DNA of 64,000 bases from Anaeramoeba flamelloides. Taxonomy: Eukaryota > Metamonada > Anaeramoebidae. Shown here one piece after another: positions 24,000 to 36,096 of this stretch. The notes under the pieces were generated by a model. It had not been told where the DNA came from and made no database searches. It saw only the letters and a program-made list of their open reading frames with translations. The first letter of the stretch is position 1; every line of letters starts with the position of its first letter. The position numbers were made by a program, and so were the translations under genes. The stretch lies in NCBI GenBank assembly GCA_027625915.1, contig JANTQA010000060.1, forward strand, positions 4,340,001 through 4,404,000, written 5' to 3'.

Positions 24000-26120
24000 T
24001 TTAATAAATTTTAGCAAAAATACCTTTTTATTGTTCAAATTCTAATTTTTTTGTAATAGAGTTTTTTTTCTTTTTCGTTATTTTTCTTTTTCTTTTATTT
24101 TTCAAATTTTTGTTTCTCTTTTACTTTCTCTTTTTCTTTTTGTTTTTCTTGTTTTTTTTTTTTAGCAAAAGATCATATGGAAAAAAACTAAGATCATCAA
24201 AAAAAAAAATAGCTAAGAAAATTGAGACTATGTAATAGAGATTTTAATGTTTAAATTGAATATTCAAAAAAATCTTCTTTTTAACCTTATTTCGGCAAAC
24301 AACAGTATTAACAATTCCTATTACTCTTTTTAAAAATTTTAATTTACTTTTTTTTATGTTTTTGGTTTTATTTATTTTTTTTTTTATAAAGATCAAGTGG
24401 AAAAAAAAAAAGATCGTCGAAAAGACCAATAATCACTTTGAAAATTGCGGCGATGTAATGTCTTTGAAAACGGATTTAATTATTCATAAAAAATCTTGTT
24501 GTTCAACTTTTTTTGAGTGAAAGTTCAGTAATAAAAAATCTGTAATGCTCATTTAAAAAATTGAGACTCGTTTTTTATTTAGTTTTTGGTTTTATTTTGT
24601 TTTTAATTATTAAAATATCAGGATTTTATATATTTAGAATGGTTAAAAAATAAATATAATGAAAATTTAACAAAGTATTTGTTGATTGAATAACAAATAA
24701 TTTTTGTTTTTCCAATTTATTATTTCAGGTTAGCAAAAAGTTTTGAATATATAGTTTAGTTTGACAGAAAACATAATAAAAAACTTTCAACTTAAAGTAT
24801 GTATGTTTAAAACCACTTGCTGAAGCTATTAAAAAAATCTTCAAGTTTCATTCTTTTTCAAGTTCAAAATAGTATAATTTGAATACCGGGATACTTTTTT
24901 TAGTTACTAGATTTAGATTTTCAAATTTCATTTTTAAAAAACTATTAAAATAATATTTTATTAATTTCCACTTTAGGGAAATATTCAATAATTATTAGTT
25001 CAATAATATTTCAAACAGCTTTTTTAAACCCTCTTAAGAATATCAAACATATAATAATTAACGATAATAAAAACATATATTAATTAAAGAAAAATCAAAA
25101 CTGAAGATAAATTGTGAAAAATAAAAATTAATTAGCAAAAAAAAAAAATTAATATAATTTTCAAAAAAGGTAAAAATCTATGAATTATCAATACTAATAA
25201 ATTAGCATGTGTTAAAAATTTTGGAGATGGACTAACAAAAAAATCCATTAGATATTTTATTAAAATTTTGGTAAAAATATTTATATATCAATATATAGTA
25301 CTATCATGCTGTTCGGTTCCAACAACTTTTTTATTTTAGTTCTTCTATTTTGAGCAACTCAGCCTTTATCCTAATATCAATCCTTGAATTAAAAATTTTG
25401 ATTGACGGAATGAAGTTAGGTAATTCAAAAAATGAAATGAAAAAAAAAAAAAAATCTCTAATTGGTATTTAAATGAAGAAATACAAACTATTTTTTTTTT
25501 ATTCAAAAAAATTAAATATTTGACTTTTAGTTGAAATATTATATTTAGAATTTGGTAAAAAAGAAATTAATGAAAAAAAAAAAAATTGATAGAAATTTAA
25601 TTTCAACTCGATTTGTAAAAATTCAACACACTTTATAATGTTAATTAAAGCTTTTTCCAGGGTTTATTCCAATATTATTCAAAAAAATACCTTCAAATTT
25701 TTAGATCAGAATCTTTTTTTCTATTTTTTGCAAATTTTTGTTTTACTCTTTTAAATTTCATTTTTTTTTCTTTATTTTTTGAAACATTTCTTCTTCCTTT
25801 TTTTAATATTTTGACTTTTTTTTTCTTTTTCTTTGTTTTTGAAGAGTTTTTCTTTTTCTTTTTTTTTGTAAAATCCGTTTATTTTTATTTTTCCTTTTTT
25901 TTTTGTAAAAGATCAAATGCGGCAAAAAAAAATCTTCAAAAAGTAAAATTATCACTAATAAAATTTCAATTATGCAATCTTTTTGGAAATGATTTTAATT
26001 ATAAAATATAAATCTTGTTGTTAAATTTTTTCAAGGAAAGTTCAGTAATAAAAAATTTGTAATACTCATTTCAAAAATTGTCACTCACTTTTTTTTAATT
26101 TTTGATTTTAATAATTGAGA
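24000..26120 (+). repeat. Cluster of related ~250-320-bp repeat units
   Basis: At least three degenerate copies lie in the same orientation at about 24020-24290, 24330-24590 and 25790-26110. Each has a CTTTTTCTTT-rich block followed by AAAGATCAnnTG and a run of A. The second and third also share a GTAAT(G/A)CTCATTT-like stretch preceded by AAAGTTCAGTAATAAAAAAT. An inverted pair around ATATCAGGATTTTATATATT at 24620 and its inverse at about 26260-26295 flanks part of the cluster. Confidence 0.6.
25205..25460 (+). repeat. Partial copy of the 19844-20898 element core
   Basis: It matches 20230-20470 in the same orientation, with shared GACTAACAAAAAAAT-like, TTAGTTCTTCTATTTTGA and GTAATTCAAAAAATnnnATGAAAA blocks. 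Neither inverted-repeat arm is present here. Confidence 0.65.
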
Positions 26121-26319
26121 ATAAAATTAGTTTATTCTAAGCACCATTTCAAAAATTGTAACTCACCATAAATAATACATTGCAAAATATATAAAATTAT
26201 CCTTTATTAAATAAGAACAACAAATAATTAAATATAATTTGTAATTCACTTTTAAATCATTCTAAATATATAAAAACCTGATATTTTAATAATTAGAAAT
26301 ATGAAAAACCATTCAAAAA

Positions 26320-26322
<3 letters not shown>

Positions 26323-26357
<35 letters not shown>
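26323..26357. repeat. (TA)n microsatellite
   Basis: Dinucleotide run. Confidence 0.9.
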
Positions 26358-26361
<4 letters not shown>

Positions 26362-27610
26362 TATGTATACTTATTTCGGCCACTAAAGTTAATTATATAT
26401 TATCCAAATAATTTTATTCAGAATTCATTCTTCAAATAACAAAAATACTTTAAACCCATGCTAATTTAATCAAAAAAATTTCTTGTGATCATAAAAAAAA
26501 AAGAAATTAAATGAGGTTATTTTTGTGAATTCAAAAAAAAAAAAGCTGATTATAATTCCATGATAGGTGCAATCTTTAATATTGTCTAGAGAGAATTATA
26601 ATAAACCTATTTTGGAGTAAACGAACAAAATTTAAAGATTTTATTATCTGGAATGGAATAGTTAATACCAATAATCAAAATAAAATGTAAATTAAAATTA
26701 AAAACAAATAATATATTTAAAAATTTTCTTAAATAGAATAAATAAAAAAAAAATGTAAAAAATTCTACCAATTTTTCTCAATAATTTTTAAAAATTTTCT
26801 CTAATGCATAATTTCCTAAAATCAACTTTAAAGTTCAAGTCTAAAACAAACTGATCAATTTGATTTAAAAATTATCAACTCAGATTTTTTTATTATTATT
26901 GTTTGTTAAAAGCATTCAAATTGGATGTGTCTGATAATTATTAAACTCTTTTAATTTTCACATTTTTTTTGAAAATTAGTATAAGCTGCAATACTTGATC
27001 TACATAAAATTTAATAAATTAATTTATCTTACACCCCATTTTAATAATTAGAAACTCTCAAAATCATCCTAAAATTATATTTTGAATAAAAACAATAACA
27101 ATTCACAATTTAAAAATAGCAAAAATCGAAAGGATAAGTTAACATCAATAAATTGATCTAAGGTATAAACTCAAAAAACCATCTTTGTAAATATGTTATT
27201 TTTTGTCCTTTTTTTAAGATAGCCTGGAATAAAATGAGAACTTAATTATCTCAAAAATTTGAAGAGAATTTTTTGATATCTTTTAAACAAAATAAAACTT
27301 ATCTAAATCGTTTTGAATTATACCAATATAAGAATTATTACAGAATCAATTTTGATAATAATCCCTCAGAGTATAATAAGAAAGTGTAGGTCAAACAATT
27401 TCCAAAAACTTTTTCTCTTTAAGCTTACAGAGAAATAATCAAAATATAATATCTTGTGGAAATTAAGGGATCTAGGCCTACCAATGAGAAGTTTAAGAGT
27501 AAAGTATGTTGTTATTGGATTTAAATTACTTTAGTAATTCAAAGCTTGAATGTGTCTCAAAAATTCTTTTAGTTAAATATTAATATTTGATAATCTCAAC
27601 TAAACTCCTT
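26358..27610. other. AT-rich intergenic sequence
   Basis: No gene, RNA or repeat that I can support. Confidence 0.4.
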
Positions 27611-27790
27611 TTTAAATAAATGGGTACATAAAATTTCAAGAATTATTCATAATTGAATCAAATTAATTGTAGTATCATTCTGAAATTTAAAAAAACACTT
27701 TAAAACATAAAAAAACGCTCAAATGAATCTTTCAAACTCATTAAAACAAAACAATAAAAATTAAAATTAAATATTTTGAAAATTGCACTT
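27611..27790 (+). repeat. Dispersed repeat C, copy 2
   Basis: Closest to 58500-58700: both contain TTTCAAGAATTATTCATAA, GAATCAAATTAATTGTAGTA and CTCATTAAAACAAAACAAT. The TCTGCCC end is missing here. Confidence 0.78.
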
Positions 27791-28477
27791 CAAGGAAAAT
27801 TTAAACACCGAAAATTAAAGTTAACCAAAACTATACATTGTATTTCTGTTATATATCTTTAATAAATTATTTTTTCAAAGTTATGATGATTTTATACAAT
27901 TAAGAAAAGATAGCTATTAAACTCATGGAAATCTGAATACCCCAATTTTCAAAAATACCGACTTTTGAAAAAAACACCTATTTTTGGGGTATTTTTTTTT
28001 ATGAAAGAAGTTGAAATGAATTAATTTTTGATTGAGCATTAAGATTGAAAAAAGAATAAATTTTAAAGAAATTTGCAGAAAACAATCGGGAATATATATA
28101 AAAACCCAAACAGGGAAAAAAATAAAATTATAAAAAATATTCTAAAAACAGATAAAAAATCAGATTTACAATTTAATTTAGCGTTATCTTTTGATTGAAA
28201 TAATTTGTGCTATAATAAAATTGAAAAATTTATTTCTTTTTAGACTATTAAAAAAATACTTGAAAAATATCCCCCTACTAAGTTAATTAAAAAATTCAAA
28301 AATTTTACAAATTAAAAATGAAAAAAATATTACTGAAAAATTTCATTTTATTTTCAATTCCTATTAATATCTATTAAAGTTGTAAACCTTTTTGAAAATT
28401 GTTATGTTTAATAATGTTTATTATATGAGTGTATTTCAAAAATACAAAATTTAGAGATTTTTTTTTGAAAAAATTTT
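27791..28477. other. AT-rich spacer
   Basis: Nothing recognised. Confidence 0.35.
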
Positions 28478-28680
28478 CCTGGTCTAATTGCGGTTTCTTC
28501 TTATCTTGCTTTTTCATTTTCCAACTGTTCAATATCCATAAAAAAATGAAAATATGAAAAAATTAATAATTAAAATGAAAATCAAGAATAAGTAATTATC
28601 TTATTAAGAAGCAAATTCGATGGTATTGATGATTTGAGAGGTTTTAGATTTTTATTTGAAAAAGAGTTTATAAAAAATTT
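28478..28680 (-). repeat. Dispersed repeat E, copy 1, with a decayed coding tail
   Basis: Homologous to 58985-59200. Shared blocks are GGTTTCTTCTTATCTTG, CAACTGTTCAATATCCATAA, AATAAGTAATTATC and ATGATTTGAGAGGT. On the minus strand both copies can be read as a peptide ending TSQII.TIEF plus a stop, suggesting the repeat once ended a coding region. Confidence 0.65.
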
Positions 28681-28734
28681 ATTCTTGTATAAGTAAAAAA
28701 GATCTGTATCTTAAGAAAAAAATATATTTCGCCC

Positions 28735-28855
28735 TAAATATCAAAACTGAAAAATCAATATTAAAACTTCAAAGTTGTAAATTATCTTTCTTAAATTTGT
28801 CGCAAAATATATATTAGTGGTTAAAAAAGTCATTTTTTTTTTATAAAATTAAATA
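28735..28855 (+). repeat. Dispersed repeat F, copy 1
   Basis: Matches 41515-41625 (same orientation) and 62365-62470 (inverted), with shared CAAAGTTG.AAA.TATCTTTCTTAAA and TTAGTnGTTAAAAAA blocks. Confidence 0.6.
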
Positions 28856-29721
28856 ATCAACTCTAGAGATCATTGTGACAGTTTATTTTTATATATAAGA
28901 AATATATTGAAAATACAACTATCTTAATAAAAAGTAAACAAAAATAATCAGTCTTTGGGTTTATAGCTAAACGATTATAGAGTAAAACTATGGAATTTAA
29001 ATACTAATTCCTTTTCAAAGTATTAAATAAGAATTAGCAAATATCGAAATACAATTGCTAATTACAAAATAAAAATATCAAAATTTTCATTCACCTTTCG
29101 ATAAAAAAATCACACACCAAGAATTAAAATAAATCATCAAAATCTTCAATTCTAAATGGGAAGTTCATTATTTAAACTTCTTTAAAGATTATTAAAAATT
29201 TGAAATGTTTCATTAGTTGTTATCATAGAAATCTTTTTTCTCAAGTAGAATGGAAATTTTATTCTATTTATTTTGCAACAAATAGTAAGGTTTCAATTTC
29301 CAATTTAAACGATTTAGAAATAGGTATTTTGAAAAATATTTACTAAAATAAACATCTTTTAATTTTGATCATTTGTAAAAAAAGTTTTAATTTTTCATTG
29401 TGAAATAAAATTATAAATAAATTTTTTCAAATCGTTTGAACTTAAAACTCATTATATCATTTACACTCAACTAACAACACACTTTGATTATAACAGTATT
29501 TGTTGTGTGGTTCACCTCTTAAAAAGGAATATAAAACAAAAAACATCATCAAAACTTCCTTGAAATGAACTTTCAGATTAAAAGATGGTCTTAAAACTGT
29601 TTCTCCAATTTCCTATTGAGGTAACACGCTTAACTTTTAATTCCTCACACTTTCAATAGAAACTAATTGAAACAAAAAGTTTATTTTTCATTTTTCTTCT
29701 GTTTTCTTTCTGGAATAATTA
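28856..29721. other. 5' flank of the seven-repeat protein gene
   Basis: AT-rich. It must include the promoter of the gene starting at 29722, but no specific element is evident. 29250-29285 repeats a short stretch also found at 14815-14850. Confidence 0.4.
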
Positions 29722-32700
29722 ATGTTAAAATTGTCTTCACGACAGAAAGACTCATTAAGATTAAGAAGACATCCACAACACCGCTATGTCTCCATTTTTG
29801 ATAACACAGGAAAATCAAGTATTATCCCATTAGCGCAGTCCTTGCCTGTATCTTATGAAAGTGTACCACTTTCCGTGCTTGTGATTTCAAAGAAATCAAA
29901 TGGAATTTCGATTGAGAAATTACATAACATTATAGGCCGGATCGTGAATAAGAAAGAAACCAAATTCCGTTTAACTTTAATTTACAATTCCAAGAATTGT
30001 GAAATGACGGAGAGTGAGGTCTACTTTCGAATTTTAGAGGATCGTGTAATGGTTGTATCTACGACTCGAAGCCAACAAAATAAAGAACCGGAAATTCTAC
30101 TTGAAGAAGGTTATCATATTTCACAAAAGCTATTCCTTCATGCCAATAACCACTTATTACTCTTGTTTATTTCAAGAACTGGTGAGCGCTTAGTTTTCTC
30201 GGCAAAGGATCCTCTTTTCAGTAATGTGATCCTGAACACCTTCATTACTTTTTCCCAATTCCATTTTAAAATCCGTTCCAGATCAACTTTGGCAGCATAC
30301 GTGCATTTGTTAGTCCCTGAACAGCAAGCAGGGAGAATTGAAGGGGACATTGGTACCTCCCATCTTTTGTCAGGATATAAACTGAAAGCAAACGATCTAA
30401 AAAAAAACAAAAAAAATCCATTACGCTCTTATGAAATAACAGTGTACAATTCCTCTGAAGTGGTTGTTGGGTTTGGAAAATTATTTCTTTATGAAAATTG
30501 GTTTGAATTAAATTTCAATTTAATAAAAAACCAAAAAGAACAACAACAACAACAAAAAAACGGGGAAAAAGAAAAAGAAACAGAAACAGAAACAGAGCAA
30601 AAAGAATTGAATGAAAAAATTCTCAAAATCCAAAGAAAATATAGCATTTATTCAAAGATTTTTAGCGATTTAAACGATCCTACCTTCTGTAGATTTAATT
30701 TTGATGAAAAAAATTTTATTAATATTTCCTTTGTGAGTAAAACAATGAAAGATCAGTTCGTAAAAGAATTCAAAATTCGAAAGCATGAGTTTTCAAGAGG
30801 GATAATTGAAGATGAAATTAATATTTTTAAAATCCAAATCCAAACCAAAAATGGAGGGATAATAGATGGGCACATTCTCGTCAAACACTCTTGTTTTATT
30901 GTCAAGACAAAAATTCAAAATTTATATTATGAATATTTGCCGAGGATTTCAATAAATTATGAACAAAAGAATAAGAAAAATGAAAAAGACTTTTCCAAGC
31001 AATTAATTATTTTAGAACTTGGCAAACAAATCGGCTTTTTAAAAATATTTTTTTCAAATTCAATTGAAGCAAAAGATTTTTGTTCATCCTTTAAGAACTC
31101 CCATCAAAGGTATATAGCCGGTGCAATCTCACAGCCCATTAGAGCGCTGAGGGCGAAGGTGAATGGCTGCATTTCTACTTTGTTATTAACAAATTTAAGG
31201 GTAACAATTTTACAATTTAAAAAAACATTCCATATGAACCAAAACATGAAACAGTTGAGCGAGAAGAAAATTCTCAAAAAAGTGATTAAAAAAAAAAAGG
31301 AAACAAAAACAAAATCAAAGAAAAAGAAAAAGAAAACGAAAAAGAACAAGAACAAAAATAAGAAAAAAAATATTAATGCGATCAATAAGAATTTGCAAAG
31401 CAGAGAAGACAATGAAAAAGAAACCCAAACCAATAAAAATATGGATAAGGACAATCACACCAACACGGACAAGGGCATGGGAAGTAGAAATGAAGACGAA
31501 GATGAGACAGAGGATGAATCAGAATCCGAATCAAATTCAATGTATTCTTCTGAGGACAATTTAAATTTTAATAGCAACGACAGTTTCCAAAAAAAAAAAT
31601 TATCAAGGAATAAAAAATATTTCCAAACAATCTCACTTGGCAATAATGTAATTGTTGACGCCCTTGATACCAGGTGTGTACAAATTGTTATTGACAAGCA
31701 ACGGGATACTTTAATTAGAGTTAAATTTAAAAATCTGAGTCGGAATAGAATACGAAATAGAAATACAAGCCCCAGTTTGAATAGCTCAAAGAATAAGAAT
31801 AATTTAATCAAAAAGCAAAGACAAATTGAAATTGAATTTGCCAATAAAGGTCACCGAAATGCCTTTATCATTTTTTATAAGAAGATTTGCCTAAGAAAAT
31901 CAATTATTCTATTTGACAAATCAGAAACTATTAAAAAATATGGAACCAGCGCAATTGCTTTTAGAATTGTTTTGTATAATAACAAAATGAAAAGAACAGA
32001 AAATGAAGCGATTTTAAGGTTGTACCCAATGGGGGTTTCGCTTAGTGTATTCCAGAACGTTGAAATCAATCAAAAGAAAAAAAATGCAAATAATGATAAT
32101 TACCAAAAGCAAAATTTGAAACAAATAGATGCCACAATTGCGAATGTTGATTTTGAATTTTCAATCTTCAACACATCTTTACTTGATTTAATTTTTAGGC
32201 CCAGCGGCAATCTTAACAATGAAGAATTTTTCCACGTTTCCTTTAGTAACCCTAAACAAAAAATGTATTTCATTTGGAGGTTTTCTAGATTTAAACCAGC
32301 GCAGGCTGTGAAATATATCCCCATAGGCCTGTATTTTAAAGTCCAAAGAATGAAAGAAAATAAGGAGATTTTCGATAAAGATACAATGATTAAATTAAAT
32401 GACGACCATTTGAAAATCATCACGACAGATCAACAATATTTTTGCAAATACAATAAATTATTAATTCAATTCGATCCAAAGAATTTGAGAAATTGTACCA
32501 TGGTTTTAAATTATAATGGCAATCAAACCAATGAAGTAAATAAGGATCAGATCAATAAACCTAAAAATATAAATAACAGCCCGAATAATACAAATAAAAA
32601 CGAGGTCATTGACGAAAATGCGATTTCGAATAGGAACCATACAGAGCCGAATTCTGAAAAGATTTTGATAAAGTTTCCAGATCCACTGTTAAGTGAAGAA

Positions 32701-33171
32701 TTTTTAAAAATTTTGCATTTTCTTCATGATACAATCGACAAAACTTTATTAAAACAAAAAATCATCAGGGATATTGAAAAATTACAAAACAGCCCATTGC
32801 TAAAGAATAAAGAATCAATTAATAAACAGGAAAAAATTAAAGAATTTAAAGTTGAAATTCTTGACCAAAATTTTAATATTGTTAGTAACGGATCAATTCA
32901 AATTTTCCCAAATAAATGGGAAATTAAAATTATAGGGTTTTTTCAAAACAAAGAAGAATTTTCATTCATGGAAATCGAACAAGTAAGAATAACTCCACAC
33001 CCTAAAAAAAATAAAATAGTTAAATTGGAAATGGGATTTAAATATGCTTTCATCTGTTCCTTGCCCAATAGCCAAAGTAAATACAAACTGGCTAAAATAA
33101 TTATTAAAATGCAAAATGACTTTAGATCACACATTAATGAAATTTATCAAACGAGAAGTAGTAATATGTAA
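29722..33171 (+). CDS. Large protein of seven degenerate PH-like repeats
   Basis: The 1149-residue product matches no family I can name. I see seven units of the same plan at residues about 79-181, 232-356, 366-463, 468-724, 741-859, 862-1010 and 1039-1137. Each starts with a strand like FRLTLIYNS, YEITVYNSS, FKIQIQTKN, FRIVLYNNK or FKVEILDQN, runs through short beta strands and ends with a strand plus amphipathic helix (for example INISFVSKTMKDQFVKEF, IEIEFANKGHRNAFIIFY, FHVSFSNPKQKMYFIWRF). A beta-barrel closed by one C-terminal helix is the PH-superfamily layout, so lipid, protein or scaffold binding is a reasonable inference. Unit 4 is swollen by a lysine-rich then acidic/serine-rich linker (about 505-630); unit 2 holds a Q and KE run. 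There is no signal peptide or membrane segment. The start is the first Met, giving a continuous 1149-codon frame. Confidence 0.85.
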   Translation: MLKLSSRQKDSLRLRRHPQHRYVSIFDNTGKSSIIPLAQSLPVSYESVPLSVLVISKKSNGISIEKLHNIIGRIVNKKETKFRLTLIYNSKNCEMTESEVYFRILEDRVMVVSTTRSQQNKEPEILLEEGYHISQKLFLHANNHLLLLFISRTGERLVFSAKDPLFSNVILNTFITFSQFHFKIRSRSTLAAYVHLLVPEQQAGRIEGDIGTSHLLSGYKLKANDLKKNKKNPLRSYEITVYNSSEVVVGFGKLFLYENWFELNFNLIKNQKEQQQQQKNGEKEKETETETEQKELNEKILKIQRKYSIYSKIFSDLNDPTFCRFNFDEKNFINISFVSKTMKDQFVKEFKIRKHEFSRGIIEDEINIFKIQIQTKNGGIIDGHILVKHSCFIVKTKIQNLYYEYLPRISINYEQKNKKNEKDFSKQLIILELGKQIGFLKIFFSNSIEAKDFCSSFKNSHQRYIAGAISQPIRALRAKVNGCISTLLLTNLRVTILQFKKTFHMNQNMKQLSEKKILKKVIKKKKETKTKSKKKKKKTKKNKNKNKKKNINAINKNLQSREDNEKETQTNKNMDKDNHTNTDKGMGSRNEDEDETEDESESESNSMYSSEDNLNFNSNDSFQKKKLSRNKKYFQTISLGNNVIVDALDTRCVQIVIDKQRDTLIRVKFKNLSRNRIRNRNTSPSLNSSKNKNNLIKKQRQIEIEFANKGHRNAFIIFYKKICLRKSIILFDKSETIKKYGTSAIAFRIVLYNNKMKRTENEAILRLYPMGVSLSVFQNVEINQKKKNANNDNYQKQNLKQIDATIANVDFEFSIFNTSLLDLIFRPSGNLNNEEFFHVSFSNPKQKMYFIWRFSRFKPAQAVKYIPIGLYFKVQRMKENKEIFDKDTMIKLNDDHLKIITTDQQYFCKYNKLLIQFDPKNLRNCTMVLNYNGNQTNEVNKDQINKPKNINNSPNNTNKNEVIDENAISNRNHTEPNSEKILIKFPDPLLSEEFLKILHFLHDTIDKTLLKQKIIRDIEKLQNSPLLKNKESINKQEKIKEFKVEILDQNFNIVSNGSIQIFPNKWEIKIIGFFQNKEEFSFMEIEQVRITPHPKKNKIVKLEMGFKYAFICSLPNSQSKYKLAKIIIKMQNDFRSHINEIYQTRSSNM

Positions 33172-33253
33172 TTTAAGAATCTTTTTTTTTTTTTTTTTTT
33201 TTTCTAATTTTATTTTTACTTTATGTTTTGGCTTTTCATTTATTAACTTTAAT

Positions 33254-33297
<44 letters not shown>
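33172..33297. repeat. Poly(T) tract and (TA)n microsatellite after the gene
   Basis: A run of about 22 T begins 10 bases after the stop codon, and a long (TA)n run occupies about 33256-33297. Confidence 0.9.
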
Positions 33298-33307
<10 letters not shown>

Positions 33308-35224
33308 GAATAGATATATAATAAATAAAATCTTGAAAAAATAATGGAAAAGATTTATTATTTTTATTTATATTTTTTTACAAACCAAAATTCTGGTATT
33401 TGAGTTTTAAATCAAGATTAAATTATGAAAAATAAATAGAAGGTATTTCCAAAAAAGTGTACATATTTTTTTTCATTTCATAAAAAATCATCTTCGTTAG
33501 TGGAGGTATTCATTAATTGATAATAACAAATGAAGTTAAATATTAATAATGATTAAATCAATGATTATGATATTTTATTCAAAATATAATTAGTTGAAAT
33601 ATTTCCAAAAAATGAAATAAAACATATGTATAATACTTTTTTTGGAAATAAACTTGGTTTCACTCAAAGTGGTACCAGCCCAAAAATGAAAAATTCACTT
33701 TATTTTTAAAAATCAACAAATATACGATTCCTAAGAAAAAAGAGTAATAATAAACTTTGATCAGAGTTTAGACTCATAAAAGAAATACCTGATCAAAACA
33801 TAAATTTCAAAAAAAAAAAAATAATGATAAAATAATTTTTGCAACACATTGATTGAACTGTCCTGTGTAAAAGTTCTCAATTTTTTTTGGAAATTAAAAT
33901 TGTTGAAACAAAGTTTTTTTAATTGTAAATGTATTCATTTTTAATATAAATTACAAATCCTCACTTTTTTGTAATGTTGATTTGGAGTTTCAAACATTCT
34001 TTTTTCTCAAATTGAATTTTTAAAAAATAAAAAAGAAAGAAAAAAAAAAAAAAAAATTGACAAAAAAAAAATTATATAAAATGAGAAAAAATGATTTTGA
34101 TCTAAAAATTGAAAATTTATTTTCAGACGAATAATGAATTTAACACAGAAAATATATTCTATTTCATCAATATAACGATCCCCGTTTGACTGAATAAGAG
34201 TTTATATTTTACAACCAATTTCAATAACAAAACAGGAAATATGGTAAGGGTACAAATGATTTTTTAAATAATAAAATATAGTTATAGATTTTCGTTATGT
34301 TATAATATTTAAACAGATTCAACAAGTTCTGCAAACAATTTTTTGGTTCAAAAAGAAAATAATAAATACCAATTTTCACCCTGAAAAAATATCAGATAAA
34401 ATTGAGATCAGAAAATTTGAAATCTGTTTTATTTAGGCAATATCATACTGACAAACTAATTGAATGTTTTCAAGAATCAATAAATATTTGTATACGTTTT
34501 TGTTCATTTAACTATTGTTTTAATGATTGGGTTTAATACATGCATTTTAAAATAAATTTGCCCACCTTTTTGGAAATATCGTATTTCATTTTGATTATTT
34601 TTTAAAAATATACTTTGATAATATATTTTTGACAGATCATAAAGTATAACCAATTTTTACTTAATCAAATAAATAAAATATATAATAAGAATTATTTTTT
34701 TTGGTAACATTAATTAAAATCAAAGAAAATTTAACAAAAATGTTTTTAAATAATGAAACCGTATTAATAGTAAAGAACGATTTTGTAAAATAAATTAATT
34801 AAAAACCAAATACTAATATTATTAATTATATTATAAAAATTTATAATTAATAAAAATTCATTATCTCACCATTGACTTACCGGAAAATTTTGATCAAGAT
34901 AAGATTAAAGAAATTATCAAATTCCATAAAAAATAAATCAATTAAAATATTTTACAAAACAAATAATTATAAATTTATAAAAATACTCACCCTGGCAATA
35001 TTTATTAAATTATGATTGTTTTATTAAAAATAGTTCAATATTTTGTTTTTTCTGGATAACAGACGAAAATGATAAAAGTAAAGTAAAAATCATATTCAAA
35101 AATTAAAAAAAAACTTGTTATTTTTCGAAAAAACAAAAATGAAAAATTGAAAATGAATAAATTTTTAATTGTTATTTAAACTCTAAATTTAAATAACTTT
35201 TATTTTTTTCAATTTTTTCCCTGG
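33298..35224. other. Intergenic region between convergent genes
   Basis: AT-rich; the neighbouring genes converge here, so no promoter is required. I see no gene or RNA. Confidence 0.4.
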
Positions 35225-35515
35225 TTGAATTTATTAAAACTGTGAAAAAGGGCTACGAACTAAAAAGATTAAGGGGTTACTTGCTAGCACAGAGATACTA
35301 AAACAATAAAGTATAAGTTGGAAATAAAAAAATAAAAATCAAAGACGAAAACTATCAATTGCAGAAGCCAATCATATCAAAAAAAAAGAAAAGAAAAGAT
35401 AACAATTAAACATGTAAATTCCAAAATGAACTTTCAGGATCAACTATCAAACTAAAATGAAATTAACAAAAAGTATCGTGACTGTGATTTATGCTTTCTT
35501 AATTACACAAAAGCG
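35225..35515 (+). repeat. Dispersed repeat H, copy 1
   Basis: Homologous to 44475-44770 in the same orientation, through TTGAAATAAAAA-like, TAACAATTAAACA, GATCAA and a GTGATTT/CTGATTT...CTTAATTA block. Both copies are followed by a T-rich stretch containing ATTACTTnnnAA and TCATTTTTT. Both lie within 1.4 kb of the 3' end of a minus-strand gene. Confidence 0.55.
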
Positions 35516-36096
35516 TATTATTTTTTGATTTTTACTAATTAATTAAACGATAGGATTGTTTTTATTTTGATTTTTGAAAAATTATTACTTATAAATCGCT
35601 TCAAACCTAATCTTTTTTTTTTTTTTTTTCATTTTTTAAAAATTATTACTTGTTAACTGCTTCAAAATTATTCTTTTTTTTTTCTTCTTTTTTATTTTAA
35701 ATTTTTTTTTTTCTTTTTTTTTCTAGATCTATTTAGTTTCTCGTTTCTTGTTGTTTTTGCTTTTTCAACCATAAAAAAAAAATTTCTTGCATTTTGGAGT
35801 ATTCTCTATTTGTATTTCTCAATTGTTAAAATAAAAGCAATACCTTTGATTTTATAATACTGTCAAAGTTATAATGGAGAGAACAATCACAAAATAAAGT
35901 TTAGTTGTTCTGAAAAACAGGGGGTTCTATCTTTTGATATAACTTCTCTTACATTCAATAAAATAATAATAATAATAATTGAAAATTGTTAATGTAAAGG
36001 TATTTATTGATTTATTTGTAGTAAAAATAATACTATATTTGATCTATAAACAATCTTGAATTTGGACATAATATTCTTCAAATTGGTTTTGAATAT
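35516..36096. other. 3' flank of the homeodomain gene
   Basis: T-rich on the plus strand, with long T runs at about 35612-35629 and 35670-35724 and an AAT run at about 35965-35979. No gene. Confidence 0.4.
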
